A stretch of DNA of 64,000 bases, from the NCBI RefSeq assembly GCF_004348975.1, contig NZ_SMFP01000013.1:23918-87917 (forward strand). Reading direction: 5' to 3'. A model generated the notes under the pieces. That model saw nothing but the letters and a program-made list of their open reading frames with translations. It searched no databases and was not told the origin of the DNA. This document shows, piece after piece, positions 1-10,971 of the stretch (position 1 is the stretch's first letter; each line of letters opens with the position of its first letter). Both the position numbers and the translations under genes were made by a program. This stretch comes from Antarcticimicrobium sediminis (GTDB lineage Bacteria; Pseudomonadota; Alphaproteobacteria; Rhodobacterales; Rhodobacteraceae).

Positions 1-1290
1 CGTGTCGTCCGGGTGTTGCCGCGCACGGCGCTTGGCCGCCGCAGGATGGCCGGCATCCCGTCGTCGGTTTGCCACCGTGCGTCTGGACACCGCGAGTCCG
101 CGCCCGGCCAGCTGCTGCGAAATCTCGCTGTCGGTCAGCGGCGCGGTCTTGTTCTCGCCCTGAATCAGCGCGGCGATCATCGCGGAGAGCGCCGCGGCGG
201 GCACCTGCGATCCGTCGCCCTGTTTGGTGCCGCCCCGCGCAAAGAACGCCCGCAACGGCACTGTCTTACTCGGGGTTTGAACCAACAGGCCGCTGCGCAC
301 CCGGCCAATGGTGGTTTCATGCAGCCCAAGGTCTTCGGCGACATCGGCGCAGCTCAGCGGGCGCAGATGCGTGGCACCGTGGTCCAGAAAATCCCGCTGC
401 GCCGACAGAACATGGGCGGCAACCCGCAGAACCAGCGCGTTGCGCCGCGACAGCGTCCGGTCGATCCAGCGCGCCTCGGCCCGGGCCGCGCGATAGTCCG
501 CCCCTGACAGCGGGTCTACCGTGATCTTTGCGGTGGTCTCGGCGTTCAGCGTCACCTGCCACTTTCCCTGTGTATCACGCTCGGCGATCAGATCGGGGGG
601 GCGGCGCAGCTCGGGGGCCGCGTCGAACCGGATTCCCGGCTTGGGATCAAGCTGGCGCAGGCGGGTGACCAGTGCCGCAAGAGTCTCTGCGTCGACCTCA
701 CAATGCGCCATCAGCGCCGCCGTGTCGCCCTGCGCCAGCAACGGCAGCGCCTGCAACAACCGCGCCATCGCCGGGCTGAGCGCGTCCTGATCGAGAAGTT
801 GCAGCCGCAAGCATTCGGCCAAAGACCGGGCAAAAAGACCAGCCGGCTCCATCTGGTGCAGCCGTTCAAGGATCTCTTCCGCCTTGCGGGGGGAACAGGC
901 GGCCTGCTGCGCAATCTCATCGACCGGGCTGCCCAGCCAGCCACTTGGCTCTAGCGCCTCGGCGAAAATCGTGGCGATGTGGGTATCCTCGGCGCTTCGG
1001 AACAGCAGCCCGATCTGGCGCTGCACATGCGCATAAAGCCCGTCCGCCTGCGCCGCCAACCGGTCAACTTCTTCGCCGCTGCCCAGAAGCGCCAAGCGCC
1101 ACGGGCGTGGCACGCTGCGAGGGGGTGGGGCAGGGACCGGAAGCGTGACCTGCAAACAGGGGTTCTCCGCCGCCTGTGCGATCAGGTAGCCGGCCAGATC
1201 CGCGTGATCCATTTGCAGCAGTCCCATGGCCTGCTGCATCATCTGAGTCATGCGCTGCGACGTGCTTTGTTGCAGGCGAAGCCCGATCAT
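1..1290 (-). CDS. rpoN: RNA polymerase sigma-54 factor, C-terminus cut by window edge
   Basis: Directs core polymerase to -24/-12 promoters and needs an AAA+ activator. 430 codons are visible without a stop, so only a short C-terminal tail can be missing. The Q-rich region I (LRLQQSTSQRMTQMMQQAM) is at residues 4-22. A DNA-binding HTH (CADVAEDLGLHETTIGRV) is near residue 320, and the RpoN-box position reads SRRTVANRRRDAG near residue 409. The usual box is ARRTVAKYRE, so this one is divergent. The start ATG at 1290 is preceded by GAAGGGG. It lies 42 bp downstream of the CobW-type gene on the same strand, probably co-transcribed. A sigma-54-dependent activator is 1.8 kb away, which suggests a locally dedicated paralogue rather than the housekeeping rpoN (inference). 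Confidence 0.93.
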   Translation of the reverse strand, partial: MIGLRLQQSTSQRMTQMMQQAMGLLQMDHADLAGYLIAQAAENPCLQVTLPVPAPPPRSVPRPWRLALLGSGEEVDRLAAQADGLYAHVQRQIGLLFRSAEDTHIATIFAEALEPSGWLGSPVDEIAQQAACSPRKAEEILERLHQMEPAGLFARSLAECLRLQLLDQDALSPAMARLLQALPLLAQGDTAALMAHCEVDAETLAALVTRLRQLDPKPGIRFDAAPELRRPPDLIAERDTQGKWQVTLNAETTAKITVDPLSGADYRAARAEARWIDRTLSRRNALVLRVAAHVLSAQRDFLDHGATHLRPLSCADVAEDLGLHETTIGRVRSGLLVQTPSKTVPLRAFFARGGTKQGDGSQVPAAALSAMIAALIQGENKTAPLTDSEISQQLAGRGLAVSRRTVANRRRDAGHPAAAKRRARQHPDDT

Positions 1291-1332
1291 TCCCGGCCCC
1301 TTCTGCGTGGCAGGGGCGATCGCCCGTCCGGT

Positions 1333-2613
1333 TCAGCCATGGGTGCGCGCCTCGCCCAGAAAACGCGGCTGGATCACGAACGCTTCTGATGCCAACCCGG
1401 CGCTGGGGCTTAACGGCAACCGCTCCGCCAGCCAGCCACGGGTTGCAAGATCACGCCGCGCCGCCGCTTGGCGCAGCGCCGCACGGTCGCCGGGTATATT
1501 GGCCAGCCGGGTTCGGATGCCTGCCTCGTCCCCGGCGGTGAGATCCTCGCCGATAAATACCAGCAGCCCGCGCCGATCTGCCAGCGGCCCGGACTTGGGC
1601 CAGCCCTCCAGCCGGACCGGGGCATAGGCGGTCTCCTCGACGCATTGCACTGCCATCGGCACCTCGAGACCGGGCAACGCCACCAGCCCTTTGACGCGCA
1701 AAAGTTTGCCGGCCCAGTCCGACAGGATCTCTCCCAGAGCGACGGAAAAGCCGCGCCATCCGGGGGCCGCATCAAAGGTGACGACGAAACTGCGGACCCG
1801 GCCGCTGTGCGGCGTTGCAGGGGTGCCGGTCCCGCCTGCGGACATTGCCGGAAGCGCTGCAGTTCCATGGCCGTCTTTCGCGGAAGTGACCCCGCCTTTC
1901 CACAATGTTCCACCCAGCCAACTGTTCAGATCGCGCGGGCTGTCTTCAGTCGCGTAAAGCCCGCTTGCGAACAGATCCTGTGGATCCGCGGCCCCATGAT
2001 CCAACACGACCCGCGGCGCGGTCGGGTTCAGCACAGCAAGCGCCCGGTCCACCGCGTCGCGCTCCACCTGTCCGGCCAGATCGCACTTCGACAACAACAA
2101 CCGATCTGCCATGCTGATCTGCACAACGGCCTCGCGGTGGCGGTCGATCTGATCGCGCACGCGGGTTGTATCGACCACGGTGAGGATCCCGTCGCAGCGA
2201 TAGCGCGCCGAGACCAGACGATCCTCCATCAGCGCCCGCAGCACGGGCCCCGGATCGGCCAGCCCGGTGGTCTCGATCAGCACCCGGCTTACCGGGGGGA
2301 TTTCACGGCGCGCCATACGGTCGTGCAGACGCATCAATGCCGCCATCAGATCCCCCTGCACGGTGCAACACAGGCAGCCCGAATCAAGAATCACCAGCGC
2401 ATCATCGATTCGTTCGACAAGGTGATGATCGATGCCGATATCGCCCAGTTCGTTGATGAAAACGGCGACACCGGCCATATCTGGCCGGCTGACGAGGCCG
2501 TTTAAAAGCGTGGTTTTTCCGGCCCCCAGAAACCCCGTCAGGACCGTGACCGGCACCCGACCGCTGCCCTGCGGGCGGATCATTTCGCCCAGGGTAAAGT
2601 TGTTCCCACCCAT
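1333..2613 (-). CDS. CobW/COG0523 (G3E) family GTPase, putative metallochaperone
   Basis: A 426-residue P-loop GTPase of the family that inserts or mobilises metals (cobalt, zinc or iron depending on subgroup). Walker A is GFLGAGKTT at residues 27-35. The CxCC metal motif (GCLCC) ends at residue 83, and an ETTGLADP switch-like motif follows. The C-terminal CobW_C domain covers roughly residues 280-400. It precedes rpoN in the same orientation and diverges from the sigma-54 activator. The nearby carboxylase belongs to a metal-containing family, so delivering metal to it is a reasonable but untested guess. An equally possible role is general zinc or cobalt homeostasis. Confidence 0.88.
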   Translation of the reverse strand: MGGNNFTLGEMIRPQGSGRVPVTVLTGFLGAGKTTLLNGLVSRPDMAGVAVFINELGDIGIDHHLVERIDDALVILDSGCLCCTVQGDLMAALMRLHDRMARREIPPVSRVLIETTGLADPGPVLRALMEDRLVSARYRCDGILTVVDTTRVRDQIDRHREAVVQISMADRLLLSKCDLAGQVERDAVDRALAVLNPTAPRVVLDHGAADPQDLFASGLYATEDSPRDLNSWLGGTLWKGGVTSAKDGHGTAALPAMSAGGTGTPATPHSGRVRSFVVTFDAAPGWRGFSVALGEILSDWAGKLLRVKGLVALPGLEVPMAVQCVEETAYAPVRLEGWPKSGPLADRRGLLVFIGEDLTAGDEAGIRTRLANIPGDRAALRQAAARRDLATRGWLAERLPLSPSAGLASEAFVIQPRFLGEARTHG

Positions 2614-3078
2614 GTTTTTTCTCCTTCTCCTCCTCTAGGGGAAGCAGGTTTCTTACCGTTGCGCTGCGGCGTCCGCAGTTCAAGCGGTTTGTCGCGCCTG
2701 CGACACTAACATCCTCCGCGCAGCGACCGAGTATCGGACGGTGGCGTCCGGAAATCGAACGCGGTGGCGCGGGCCGCGTCTTTGTCTTGGGGCACCTGAA
2801 AATGGGGTGCGGCACTTTGCGGGATCCACCCGATCTTGACCTTACGGCAAGTTCTGCGCAGCGTTCCTGTGCACGCCGCGACACCACGGATGGCACGCGG
2901 CGTCAGGCTTTGGTGACCAGTATGTTTTGTCCAATTCTGAATTGGTGTTAGGGTAGCCCGAGCAAACGATACGCGTTTAGGAAACGGGGTGGCGGATGCA
3001 TCGTGCAATGTTCCGGAGGGGGGGCACCTTGCGCAGCAGGACCAGCATTCGCCACGCTGATAAGGGAGGAAATACCGG
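2614..3078. other. Divergent intergenic region, no gene
   Basis: This 465-bp spacer separates the CobW-type gene from the sigma-54 activator and must hold both promoters. I looked for a TGGCAC-N5-TTGC sigma-54 element on both strands and saw no convincing match. The activator has a strong Shine-Dalgarno sequence (GGGAGGA) ending 8 bases before its ATG at 3079. The short reading frames here do not resemble proteins. Confidence 0.6.
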
Positions 3079-5058
<1,980 letters not shown>

Positions 5059-5081
5059 TAACGACAGCCGATAAAACGAGA

Positions 5082-5109
5082 AACGGCACCCCGAATCCGG
5101 GATGCCGTT
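5082..5109. terminator. Bidirectional hairpin terminator
   Basis: Arms AACGGCA and TGCCGTT are perfect 7-bp complements, with further CCCG/CGGG pairing inside. The hairpin sits in the 85-bp gap between the convergent activator and carboxylase epsilon genes, where a shared terminator is expected. Confidence 0.7.
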
Positions 5110-5143
5110 CTGCCATAGGGGGTAGTCCTGACGGGGAGAGGGG

Positions 5144-5974
5144 TCAGGCCGGAATCCCCTGTAGCTGCGCGACCGCATCCAGAACGGACTCGGGCGGGTG
5201 ATCGACGGGAATTTGCGCATAAAGGAACTGCGCCGGCCCCGCCTTGGGCAGATCGCCGCCAGCGAAAAGCGCGGCGCTGACATCCCGGCCCTGTGGGGCA
5301 TCGCCCTCGCCGATCACCGCATCAAAGCGCGCGGCGTCTTCGGGGGCCACACCGCGCCCGACCACCGCCCAACGATAATGCCGCGCGGCGTTCAGCAGCG
5401 GCGCATAGCGATCCGCCGACCCCGGCGTCTCACCTTCTTCGATCAAGAGCCCGCCAACAGGGCGTTGCGCCACGCAGCGGATGAAATCGGCGACATACAT
5501 CGCCGCGTCCTCGGTCGTGTCCGCGTCGACCGAGGGTGCGCGTCCGGCGACCTGCTGCGCCTCGGCCAGCCAGGCCCCGGGGGCGGGCATCGACAGCACC
5601 AGCGGCACCTGCCCCTGAAGATGGGCGCCGACGGCCTCGGCCACCTCGTCCAGCAGGGCACGCGGGCCGTCCTCCTCCAGCATCCGCCGCAACGGATAGG
5701 TGGCGCGCCGTTTTGAGCCCATCTCGGCGGCCAACTCCGGGTGGCGTGCCTGCCACGAGCGGAACAGATCGCCGACATTCACAACCGCTACGTCCGAACG
5801 CAGCAACCCGCGGGCCTGGGTGAAGAACGACAGGTACTTTGCCGCGCCCTCGGCCCATGGATCGCCCTGCGCGCCCAGCAGAAGCCGGCGGGCATAGCCC
5901 GACGACTCCAGCCAGACCCGCAGCGCCTTCGTGCCCGTGGCGTCGGGCAGATCATCTGCGAGATGTTGGCTCAT
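5144..5974 (-). CDS. Acetophenone carboxylase epsilon-like (Apc5-type) protein
   Basis: A 276-residue soluble protein with no signal peptide. I do not see catalytic motifs I can name. It is assigned by position: it is the last gene of the operon, its ATG overlaps the upstream stop (ATGA), and its size (about 30 kDa) matches the fifth subunit of the Aromatoleum acetophenone carboxylase (Apc1-5). In that system the fifth protein associates with the core carboxylase. Segments such as LVLSMPAPGAWL and GGLLIEEGE hint at a TIM-barrel-like fold, possibly of the UroD/MetE type, but this is weak. An alternative is an unrelated accessory protein of the operon. Confidence 0.7.
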   Translation of the reverse strand: MSQHLADDLPDATGTKALRVWLESSGYARRLLLGAQGDPWAEGAAKYLSFFTQARGLLRSDVAVVNVGDLFRSWQARHPELAAEMGSKRRATYPLRRMLEEDGPRALLDEVAEAVGAHLQGQVPLVLSMPAPGAWLAEAQQVAGRAPSVDADTTEDAAMYVADFIRCVAQRPVGGLLIEEGETPGSADRYAPLLNAARHYRWAVVGRGVAPEDAARFDAVIGEGDAPQGRDVSAALFAGGDLPKAGPAQFLYAQIPVDHPPESVLDAVAQLQGIPA

Positions 5975-8235
5975 TGCTTTTCGTCTCCCGCAACCCCGGC
6001 GGCGGTCAGGCGCGCTTCAAGCTCGGCAATGCGCACATCCTTGGGGTGCATCATGTAGTTGGGCCGGGGTTCATCCGCGCGGCGGGTGATATCGGGCGCG
6101 CCCATATAAAGCGTGTCGATGTCATCCCCCCAGCAGCCGAAATAGGGCAGATGCGCCGGCGGCTTGGGCTGGTTCCAGCCCTTGATGAACTCGGCATAGG
6201 GCGTCGAGCGTGCGATGCGGGCCTTGCGTTCCTCGTCGCGCGCCTGTTCAGTTGCCTCAAAGTCGATGGCAAGAGTTTTGGGGTCAAAGACCACCTTGTA
6301 AAGCCGCGCGGCCACTTCGGCCGACATCAGCCCTTCTTCGATATCCTTCACCACGTTCACCGGGTCACGTTCCAGCAGATCGCCATAGCCTGCGCCAGCG
6401 CCCTGACTGATCATGAACAATTCACCGCGCTTCGAGATTTCGAACCCCATACCCATGTGATGGGTGCTGTATTTCGCGTCCTCGAAGGGCTGCTCGTTCA
6501 TGATTTCTTCGATCGAGTGGCGGAATTTCTCCGGCTCGTTCATCAGGACATCGTAGACGTCCACATCCTTGACCTTGCACAGCGGATAGGTGCCGCAGGC
6601 ATAGCCACCGAACAGACCCTGCAACGGCGGGATCTTGGCGCCCTCAGCGGTGGTCATGAAGCCCCACTGTTCCGAGTCCTTGGTCGACACCATCATCGAA
6701 TAGCCTTGGCCGCCGCGATACTTGCCCGGTGCGATGGCGTCGCGTGTCATCTTCTTGGACACCAGTTGCAGGAAGGGAACTTCTTCTTCGTTCAATTCCT
6801 GTTCGCCAATATCGGCCATGGTGGCAAAGATCGGGGCCAGTGCATGTTCGCCATCCCGGTCCGATGTGGCACCTGCCCCCATGCCGTTGAGATCGGCGCA
6901 GAGGTTGCCCAAGGTCTCGCCATGCTGGCTGACACCGCCCCAGATGAAGGTGTTGATCATGTTGAAGGTCGGCGCATGCACCTTGGTGAACTTCTCCGGG
7001 CAGGAGTAGAGGAACTTTGCCACCGCATGTTGCCCGGCGGTGAAGCCGGTGAAGATCGACATCAGCGATTGCGAGTTCGGCGCGTCATAGGAACAATCCA
7101 CGATCGAATGCGGATCGGTGATTACCTCGATCGGCGCAAACGCCGCCTGTCCACGCGGCAGGTCGGGCCAGACGTAGCACAGGAACACCTGTGACAGCAT
7201 GCCCTTGAGACCGGCAACGATGGTGTTGGTCGCCCGGTTGGTGAATTCCGGGCTGGAGCCGCGGAAATCAAAGATCAGCCGGTCGCCGGTTTTGGTGAGC
7301 TTGCAGTTGATCTTGACCACGCAGTTTTCGCGCAATGTCGAATCCTGAATGATATAGCTGCGCACGGTCATGTCCGGCCATTCGGAAATGCGGCGTTTCA
7401 CCTCGGCGCGCACGTCCTCCATGGTCAGGCGCAGGGTCGAAACCAGCGCGTCCGGGCCATCGGATTTCAGCGTTTCTTCGATGCGCTGCTTGATCCGCAG
7501 GCAGGCGAAAAGTTTTACCTTCATGTCCTCGTATTGCAATTTCGGTTCGCGTACCGAGTTCTGCAGGAAGGTCAGCACATCGCGCTTGATCTGATAGTTT
7601 TCGACCACCTTGAACGGCGACATCTTCAGCCCTTCGTCGCTGGGGCTTTCGGCCATCGAGGGCATGCCGCCCGGCTCAATGGCGCCGTTCTCGCCTTCAT
7701 GCACTGTCGAGGCGACCCAGCACAGCAGCTTGCTGTCATGGAAGATCGGCAGGATCATCGACTGGTCGGTGTTGTGGACGTTGCCGTAACGGCTGTCGTT
7801 GTGGATAAAGCCGTCGCCGTCCTTCACCCCGACGGTGGGCTCGTTGATCCAGTTCTTGATGATGAACTTGATCGGGTGGTGGACCAGGGCCGAAAAGATC
7901 AACACCCCGCCCGCCGAGGCGATGGCGAGATCGCCGCTGGCCGAATAGACGCCGGTGATCACGTCACCCCATTTGGCGCCTGGGGCCGCCCCCATCTGTT
8001 CGACCATTTCAAAGCCTTCGTCGCAGCCCGACTGTAGCCGGTCGCGGATCTTGGCAACGATATGATTGTCGGACACCTTGGCGATTGCTGCGTCTTCGTC
8101 TTGGGTGCGCGGCATCAGGTCGTGGTTTTGCATGATCTCGGGATCGGGGCCGAGAAACAGCGTGGTGTCATCAAGGAACTTCTTGATGAGGTTCATTTCT
8201 TCCAGCGACGGGGCCGTTGTGTTCATATCTTTCAT
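5971..8235 (-). CDS. Hydantoinase B/oxoprolinase family carboxylase subunit (Apc4/AcxB-like)
   Basis: A 754-residue HyuB-domain protein, corresponding to the large subunit of acetone and acetophenone carboxylases. That subunit is thought to carry out the carboxylation of the activated ketone. Family features seen are the glycine-rich GGVLIFSALVHHPIKF segment, NDSRYGNVHNTD, GKYRGGQGY near residue 510 and the C-terminal GAGAGYGDLLERDP. The start ATG at 8235 follows AGGAGGAGA. It overlaps the next gene by ATGA and follows the Apc3-like gene by 66 bp. The five-gene context favours an acetophenone-carboxylase type enzyme over the three-subunit acetone carboxylase. The true substrate cannot be read from sequence. 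Confidence 0.88.
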   Translation of the reverse strand: MKDMNTTAPSLEEMNLIKKFLDDTTLFLGPDPEIMQNHDLMPRTQDEDAAIAKVSDNHIVAKIRDRLQSGCDEGFEMVEQMGAAPGAKWGDVITGVYSASGDLAIASAGGVLIFSALVHHPIKFIIKNWINEPTVGVKDGDGFIHNDSRYGNVHNTDQSMILPIFHDSKLLCWVASTVHEGENGAIEPGGMPSMAESPSDEGLKMSPFKVVENYQIKRDVLTFLQNSVREPKLQYEDMKVKLFACLRIKQRIEETLKSDGPDALVSTLRLTMEDVRAEVKRRISEWPDMTVRSYIIQDSTLRENCVVKINCKLTKTGDRLIFDFRGSSPEFTNRATNTIVAGLKGMLSQVFLCYVWPDLPRGQAAFAPIEVITDPHSIVDCSYDAPNSQSLMSIFTGFTAGQHAVAKFLYSCPEKFTKVHAPTFNMINTFIWGGVSQHGETLGNLCADLNGMGAGATSDRDGEHALAPIFATMADIGEQELNEEEVPFLQLVSKKMTRDAIAPGKYRGGQGYSMMVSTKDSEQWGFMTTAEGAKIPPLQGLFGGYACGTYPLCKVKDVDVYDVLMNEPEKFRHSIEEIMNEQPFEDAKYSTHHMGMGFEISKRGELFMISQGAGAGYGDLLERDPVNVVKDIEEGLMSAEVAARLYKVVFDPKTLAIDFEATEQARDEERKARIARSTPYAEFIKGWNQPKPPAHLPYFGCWGDDIDTLYMGAPDITRRADEPRPNYMMHPKDVRIAELEARLTAAGVAGDEKQ

Positions 8236-8301
8236 GTCTGTCTCCTCCTGTCGGATTACGGGTATGCTCCGGCGCCCCTCCTGGCGCCGGAGCTGACCGG
8301 T

Positions 8302-10458
8302 TCAGTGGCGGATAGCCGGGGTTTCATTGCGCAGGAACCAGGTTGCGCCCTGTTTCGCCGCCACCAATGTCCAGCCTGGGTTGACCAGAAAGGTCGTGAC
8401 CTCCGAGGTGACGATGGCCGGTCCTTCGATCTCGACCCCCGGGTTCAGCGCTGCACGGGTCCAGACCGGAGTGTCGATCGCCCCGTCCTGCCCGACGAAA
8501 TGGCAGGTGCGGTGGCTGGCCGGGGCCGGTGCGGCGGTGCGCTCCGCCTTGGGCAGCGGTTTGATATCCTCGAACTTGACCGTTTCGTGCCGGGCATAGG
8601 TCGCCACGCGGATGGTATTGATCCGGATGCCCGCCTCTGGCGCCTGTGAGCCTTCGCCAAAGCGTTTGCCGTAGTCGGTCGAGAACTGCGAGATCATCGC
8701 CAGCACATCGGCCGGGCCGTGCAGTTCGTGAGTGGGAACCACCGCCGTGGTCTGTACCAACTGGTTGCCATAGCGCATGTCCAGCTCAAGATCGTGGCTG
8801 ATATCCTCGGCCGCTACGCCCTGGCGCAATAGATCCTGCCGCCCCTTTTCCTTCAATTCGGCGACGATGGCATTGAAGCGGGTGTAGTCGTCAAAGATGT
8901 GGCGGGTGTTGCTGTCGTACAGCACCAGATAAAGCGACTGCTCGTGGATGTGGAGTTGGTGCATATTGCCCGCCCCCACCGCCGAAAAGACCGAGGACAG
9001 CGGCGGCGCGAGGATCTTGTCGATGCTGAGGTTCTGCGCAATGCCGCAACAATGCAGCGGGCCGTTGCCGCCATAGGCCAGCATGGTGAAGTCCTTGGGG
9101 TCATATCCCCGTGCACGCAGTTCGGTGAACAGCCCGTTGGCCATGTTGTCGTCGACCTTTTCGCGGATTAGTTTGGCCGCGTCGATCACCTCGCAATCGA
9201 GGTCGTCACAGATCGTGTCCTCAATTACTGCCTTGGCCCGGCGTGGGTTCAACGGGATCGAGCCACCGGCGTAGTTTTCCGGGTCGAGATAGCCCAGCAA
9301 CAGGTCGGCGTCGGTCACCGTGGGTTTCATGCCGCCCCGGTCATAGCAGGCCGGGCCGGGATCGGATCCGGCACTTTCGGGGCCGCATTGTACAGTCTTG
9401 TACATCCGGTCATAGGAGGCGACCGAACCGCCCCCGGCCCCCAGCGTCACCAGATGCACCATCGGAACCGACACCAGCCAGCGGTCGATCACCGGGTTGA
9501 AGTCATAGTGCTTCACTCCGCCTTCGACGACGATGCCGATATCATAGCTGGTGCCGCCCATGTCGGTGGCGATCACATTGCCCAGTTCGGCCTGCAACGA
9601 CAGATGCTCTGACGCGCCGATGCCTGACACCGGGCCAGAGTGGATGGTCTGCAGGGCGTCGGTGGAGTTGAGCTGCGCCATGCCGCCGGAGTTGTGGATC
9701 ACCAGCATCGGTTTGTCATAGGTGTGTGCGCGCAGGTTCTGCTCCAGCTGCGACAGCGCGTGATACATGGTGGAGTGCAGATAGCCATCGACGATGGCCG
9801 AGGTGGAGCGCACGTATTCGCCCTTCCGACCGGCTACCTGATGCGACAGGATCACCGGAATCGCGCCCAACAGGTGCGAGGGGTATTCTTCCAGCAGGAT
9901 TTCCTCGATGCGCTGCTCGTTCACCGGGTTCACCACCGAGTTGACCAGTGCAACAACGATGATTTGCGCGCCACGGTCGACTAGTTCGCGCAACTGACGC
10001 CGCACGTCTTCTTCATCCAGCGGCATCACCGTGTTGCCCTGAAAATCCAGACGTTCGCGCACGCCGCGGATCATATGCGGCTCGACCAGCGGGTTGGGGC
10101 GCTGCGCGTTTGGCATGTCTTGCTGTCCGAGGGTGTCCAACCCTTCGCCATAGCCACGGGCGCGGCTCAGCGGCACAGTGGCCTCATAGCCAGCGGTGAC
10201 CAGCATCCCGAGCTTGGGGCCCTTGTGCTCGATCAGCGCGTTGGTGCCCAGCGTGGTGGCATAGCGCACGCTGTCCACCTCGGTCAGGACGTGTTCCAGA
10301 TCCACGTCCAGAACGTCGCAGGCTTTGCCAAGGGCTTCGTTGAAGCCCATGGCCAGATTGTGGTGCGTGGTCAGTGCCTTGGTTTCGATATACTGCTCGC
10401 CCCAGACGACGAAACAGTCGGTGAAGGTGCCACCGATATCAACGGATACGCGTTTCAT
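8302..10458 (-). CDS. Hydantoinase A/oxoprolinase family carboxylase subunit (Apc3/AcxA-like)
   Basis: A 718-residue HyuA-type protein with an actin-like ATPase fold. In acetone-type carboxylases this class of subunit binds ATP and activates the ketone and/or bicarbonate by phosphorylation. The phosphate-1 loop DIGGTFTD is at residues 7-14. TTLGTNALIEHKGPKLG follows near residue 90, ATDMGGTSYDIG is near residue 295, and a glycine-rich GAGGGS is near residue 340. It sits between the small zinc-type subunit and the HyuB-like subunit, in the Apc order. It is one of two HyuA-like proteins in the operon. The start follows GGGAGCGAGA. Confidence 0.9.
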   Translation of the reverse strand: MKRVSVDIGGTFTDCFVVWGEQYIETKALTTHHNLAMGFNEALGKACDVLDVDLEHVLTEVDSVRYATTLGTNALIEHKGPKLGMLVTAGYEATVPLSRARGYGEGLDTLGQQDMPNAQRPNPLVEPHMIRGVRERLDFQGNTVMPLDEEDVRRQLRELVDRGAQIIVVALVNSVVNPVNEQRIEEILLEEYPSHLLGAIPVILSHQVAGRKGEYVRSTSAIVDGYLHSTMYHALSQLEQNLRAHTYDKPMLVIHNSGGMAQLNSTDALQTIHSGPVSGIGASEHLSLQAELGNVIATDMGGTSYDIGIVVEGGVKHYDFNPVIDRWLVSVPMVHLVTLGAGGGSVASYDRMYKTVQCGPESAGSDPGPACYDRGGMKPTVTDADLLLGYLDPENYAGGSIPLNPRRAKAVIEDTICDDLDCEVIDAAKLIREKVDDNMANGLFTELRARGYDPKDFTMLAYGGNGPLHCCGIAQNLSIDKILAPPLSSVFSAVGAGNMHQLHIHEQSLYLVLYDSNTRHIFDDYTRFNAIVAELKEKGRQDLLRQGVAAEDISHDLELDMRYGNQLVQTTAVVPTHELHGPADVLAMISQFSTDYGKRFGEGSQAPEAGIRINTIRVATYARHETVKFEDIKPLPKAERTAAPAPASHRTCHFVGQDGAIDTPVWTRAALNPGVEIEGPAIVTSEVTTFLVNPGWTLVAAKQGATWFLRNETPAIRH

Positions 10459-10567
10459 TCTCGCTCCCTATGTCTACCCGGGGGGCCGTCCTCCTCGACG
10501 GTCTCACCCGGTGGTGTCCGCCCGCCTGCGCCGCAAAGGGCACCGGCGGACATGTCATGTGAAATGC

Positions 10568-10966
10568 TCAGTGGGTGTGGGCCCGGCCCGCCACCACGGA
10601 AGGGCCGGCATCGGGCAGCATCGCGGGACCGCGCGCCGCCCATTGCGCTTTGAGCGCGGCAACATCGACCTGCATGTCCCAAAGCGGCGGATGGCCGGGG
10701 ATGGCATATTCCGTTTCAACCTGCGTGCCGCAGGAGGGGCAGCAGAATTCCAGAATACGCACCCACTCCGGGTCAGGGCTGAAGGTGAACTTGTACTTGT
10801 CCGGGTCAATCACCGGCGGGTGGATTTCGCGCGGGTCGCGGTTGTGGACCAGCAGCCCTTCCTTGTAGTTTCCTTCTGCTGGCGCGATCTCGTGATCGCA
10901 GACGCGGCATTCCCACTTTTCGGTTTCAAGGTTGATGCGCAGATATTCGGTCATCGGTATTTTCAT
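10568..10966 (-). CDS. Small zinc-type carboxylase subunit (Apc2/acetone carboxylase gamma-like)
   Basis: A 132-residue protein with two cysteine knuckles, Cys20-x2-Cys23 and Cys75/76-x2-Cys79, as expected for a rubredoxin-like zinc site. Acetone carboxylase gamma and acetophenone carboxylase delta subunits are small metal-binding proteins of this kind. The start MKIPMTEYL at 10966 was chosen because GAGGAG lies 9 bases upstream, and the upstream gene ends just 5 bp before it. A longer frame would begin inside the upstream gene with low-complexity arginine-rich sequence. The 109-bp gap after it is the largest between the first three genes of the operon. Confidence 0.85.
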   Translation of the reverse strand: MKIPMTEYLRINLETEKWECRVCDHEIAPAEGNYKEGLLVHNRDPREIHPPVIDPDKYKFTFSPDPEWVRILEFCCPSCGTQVETEYAIPGHPPLWDMQVDVAALKAQWAARGPAMLPDAGPSVVAGRAHTH

Positions 10967-10971
10967 CGGTC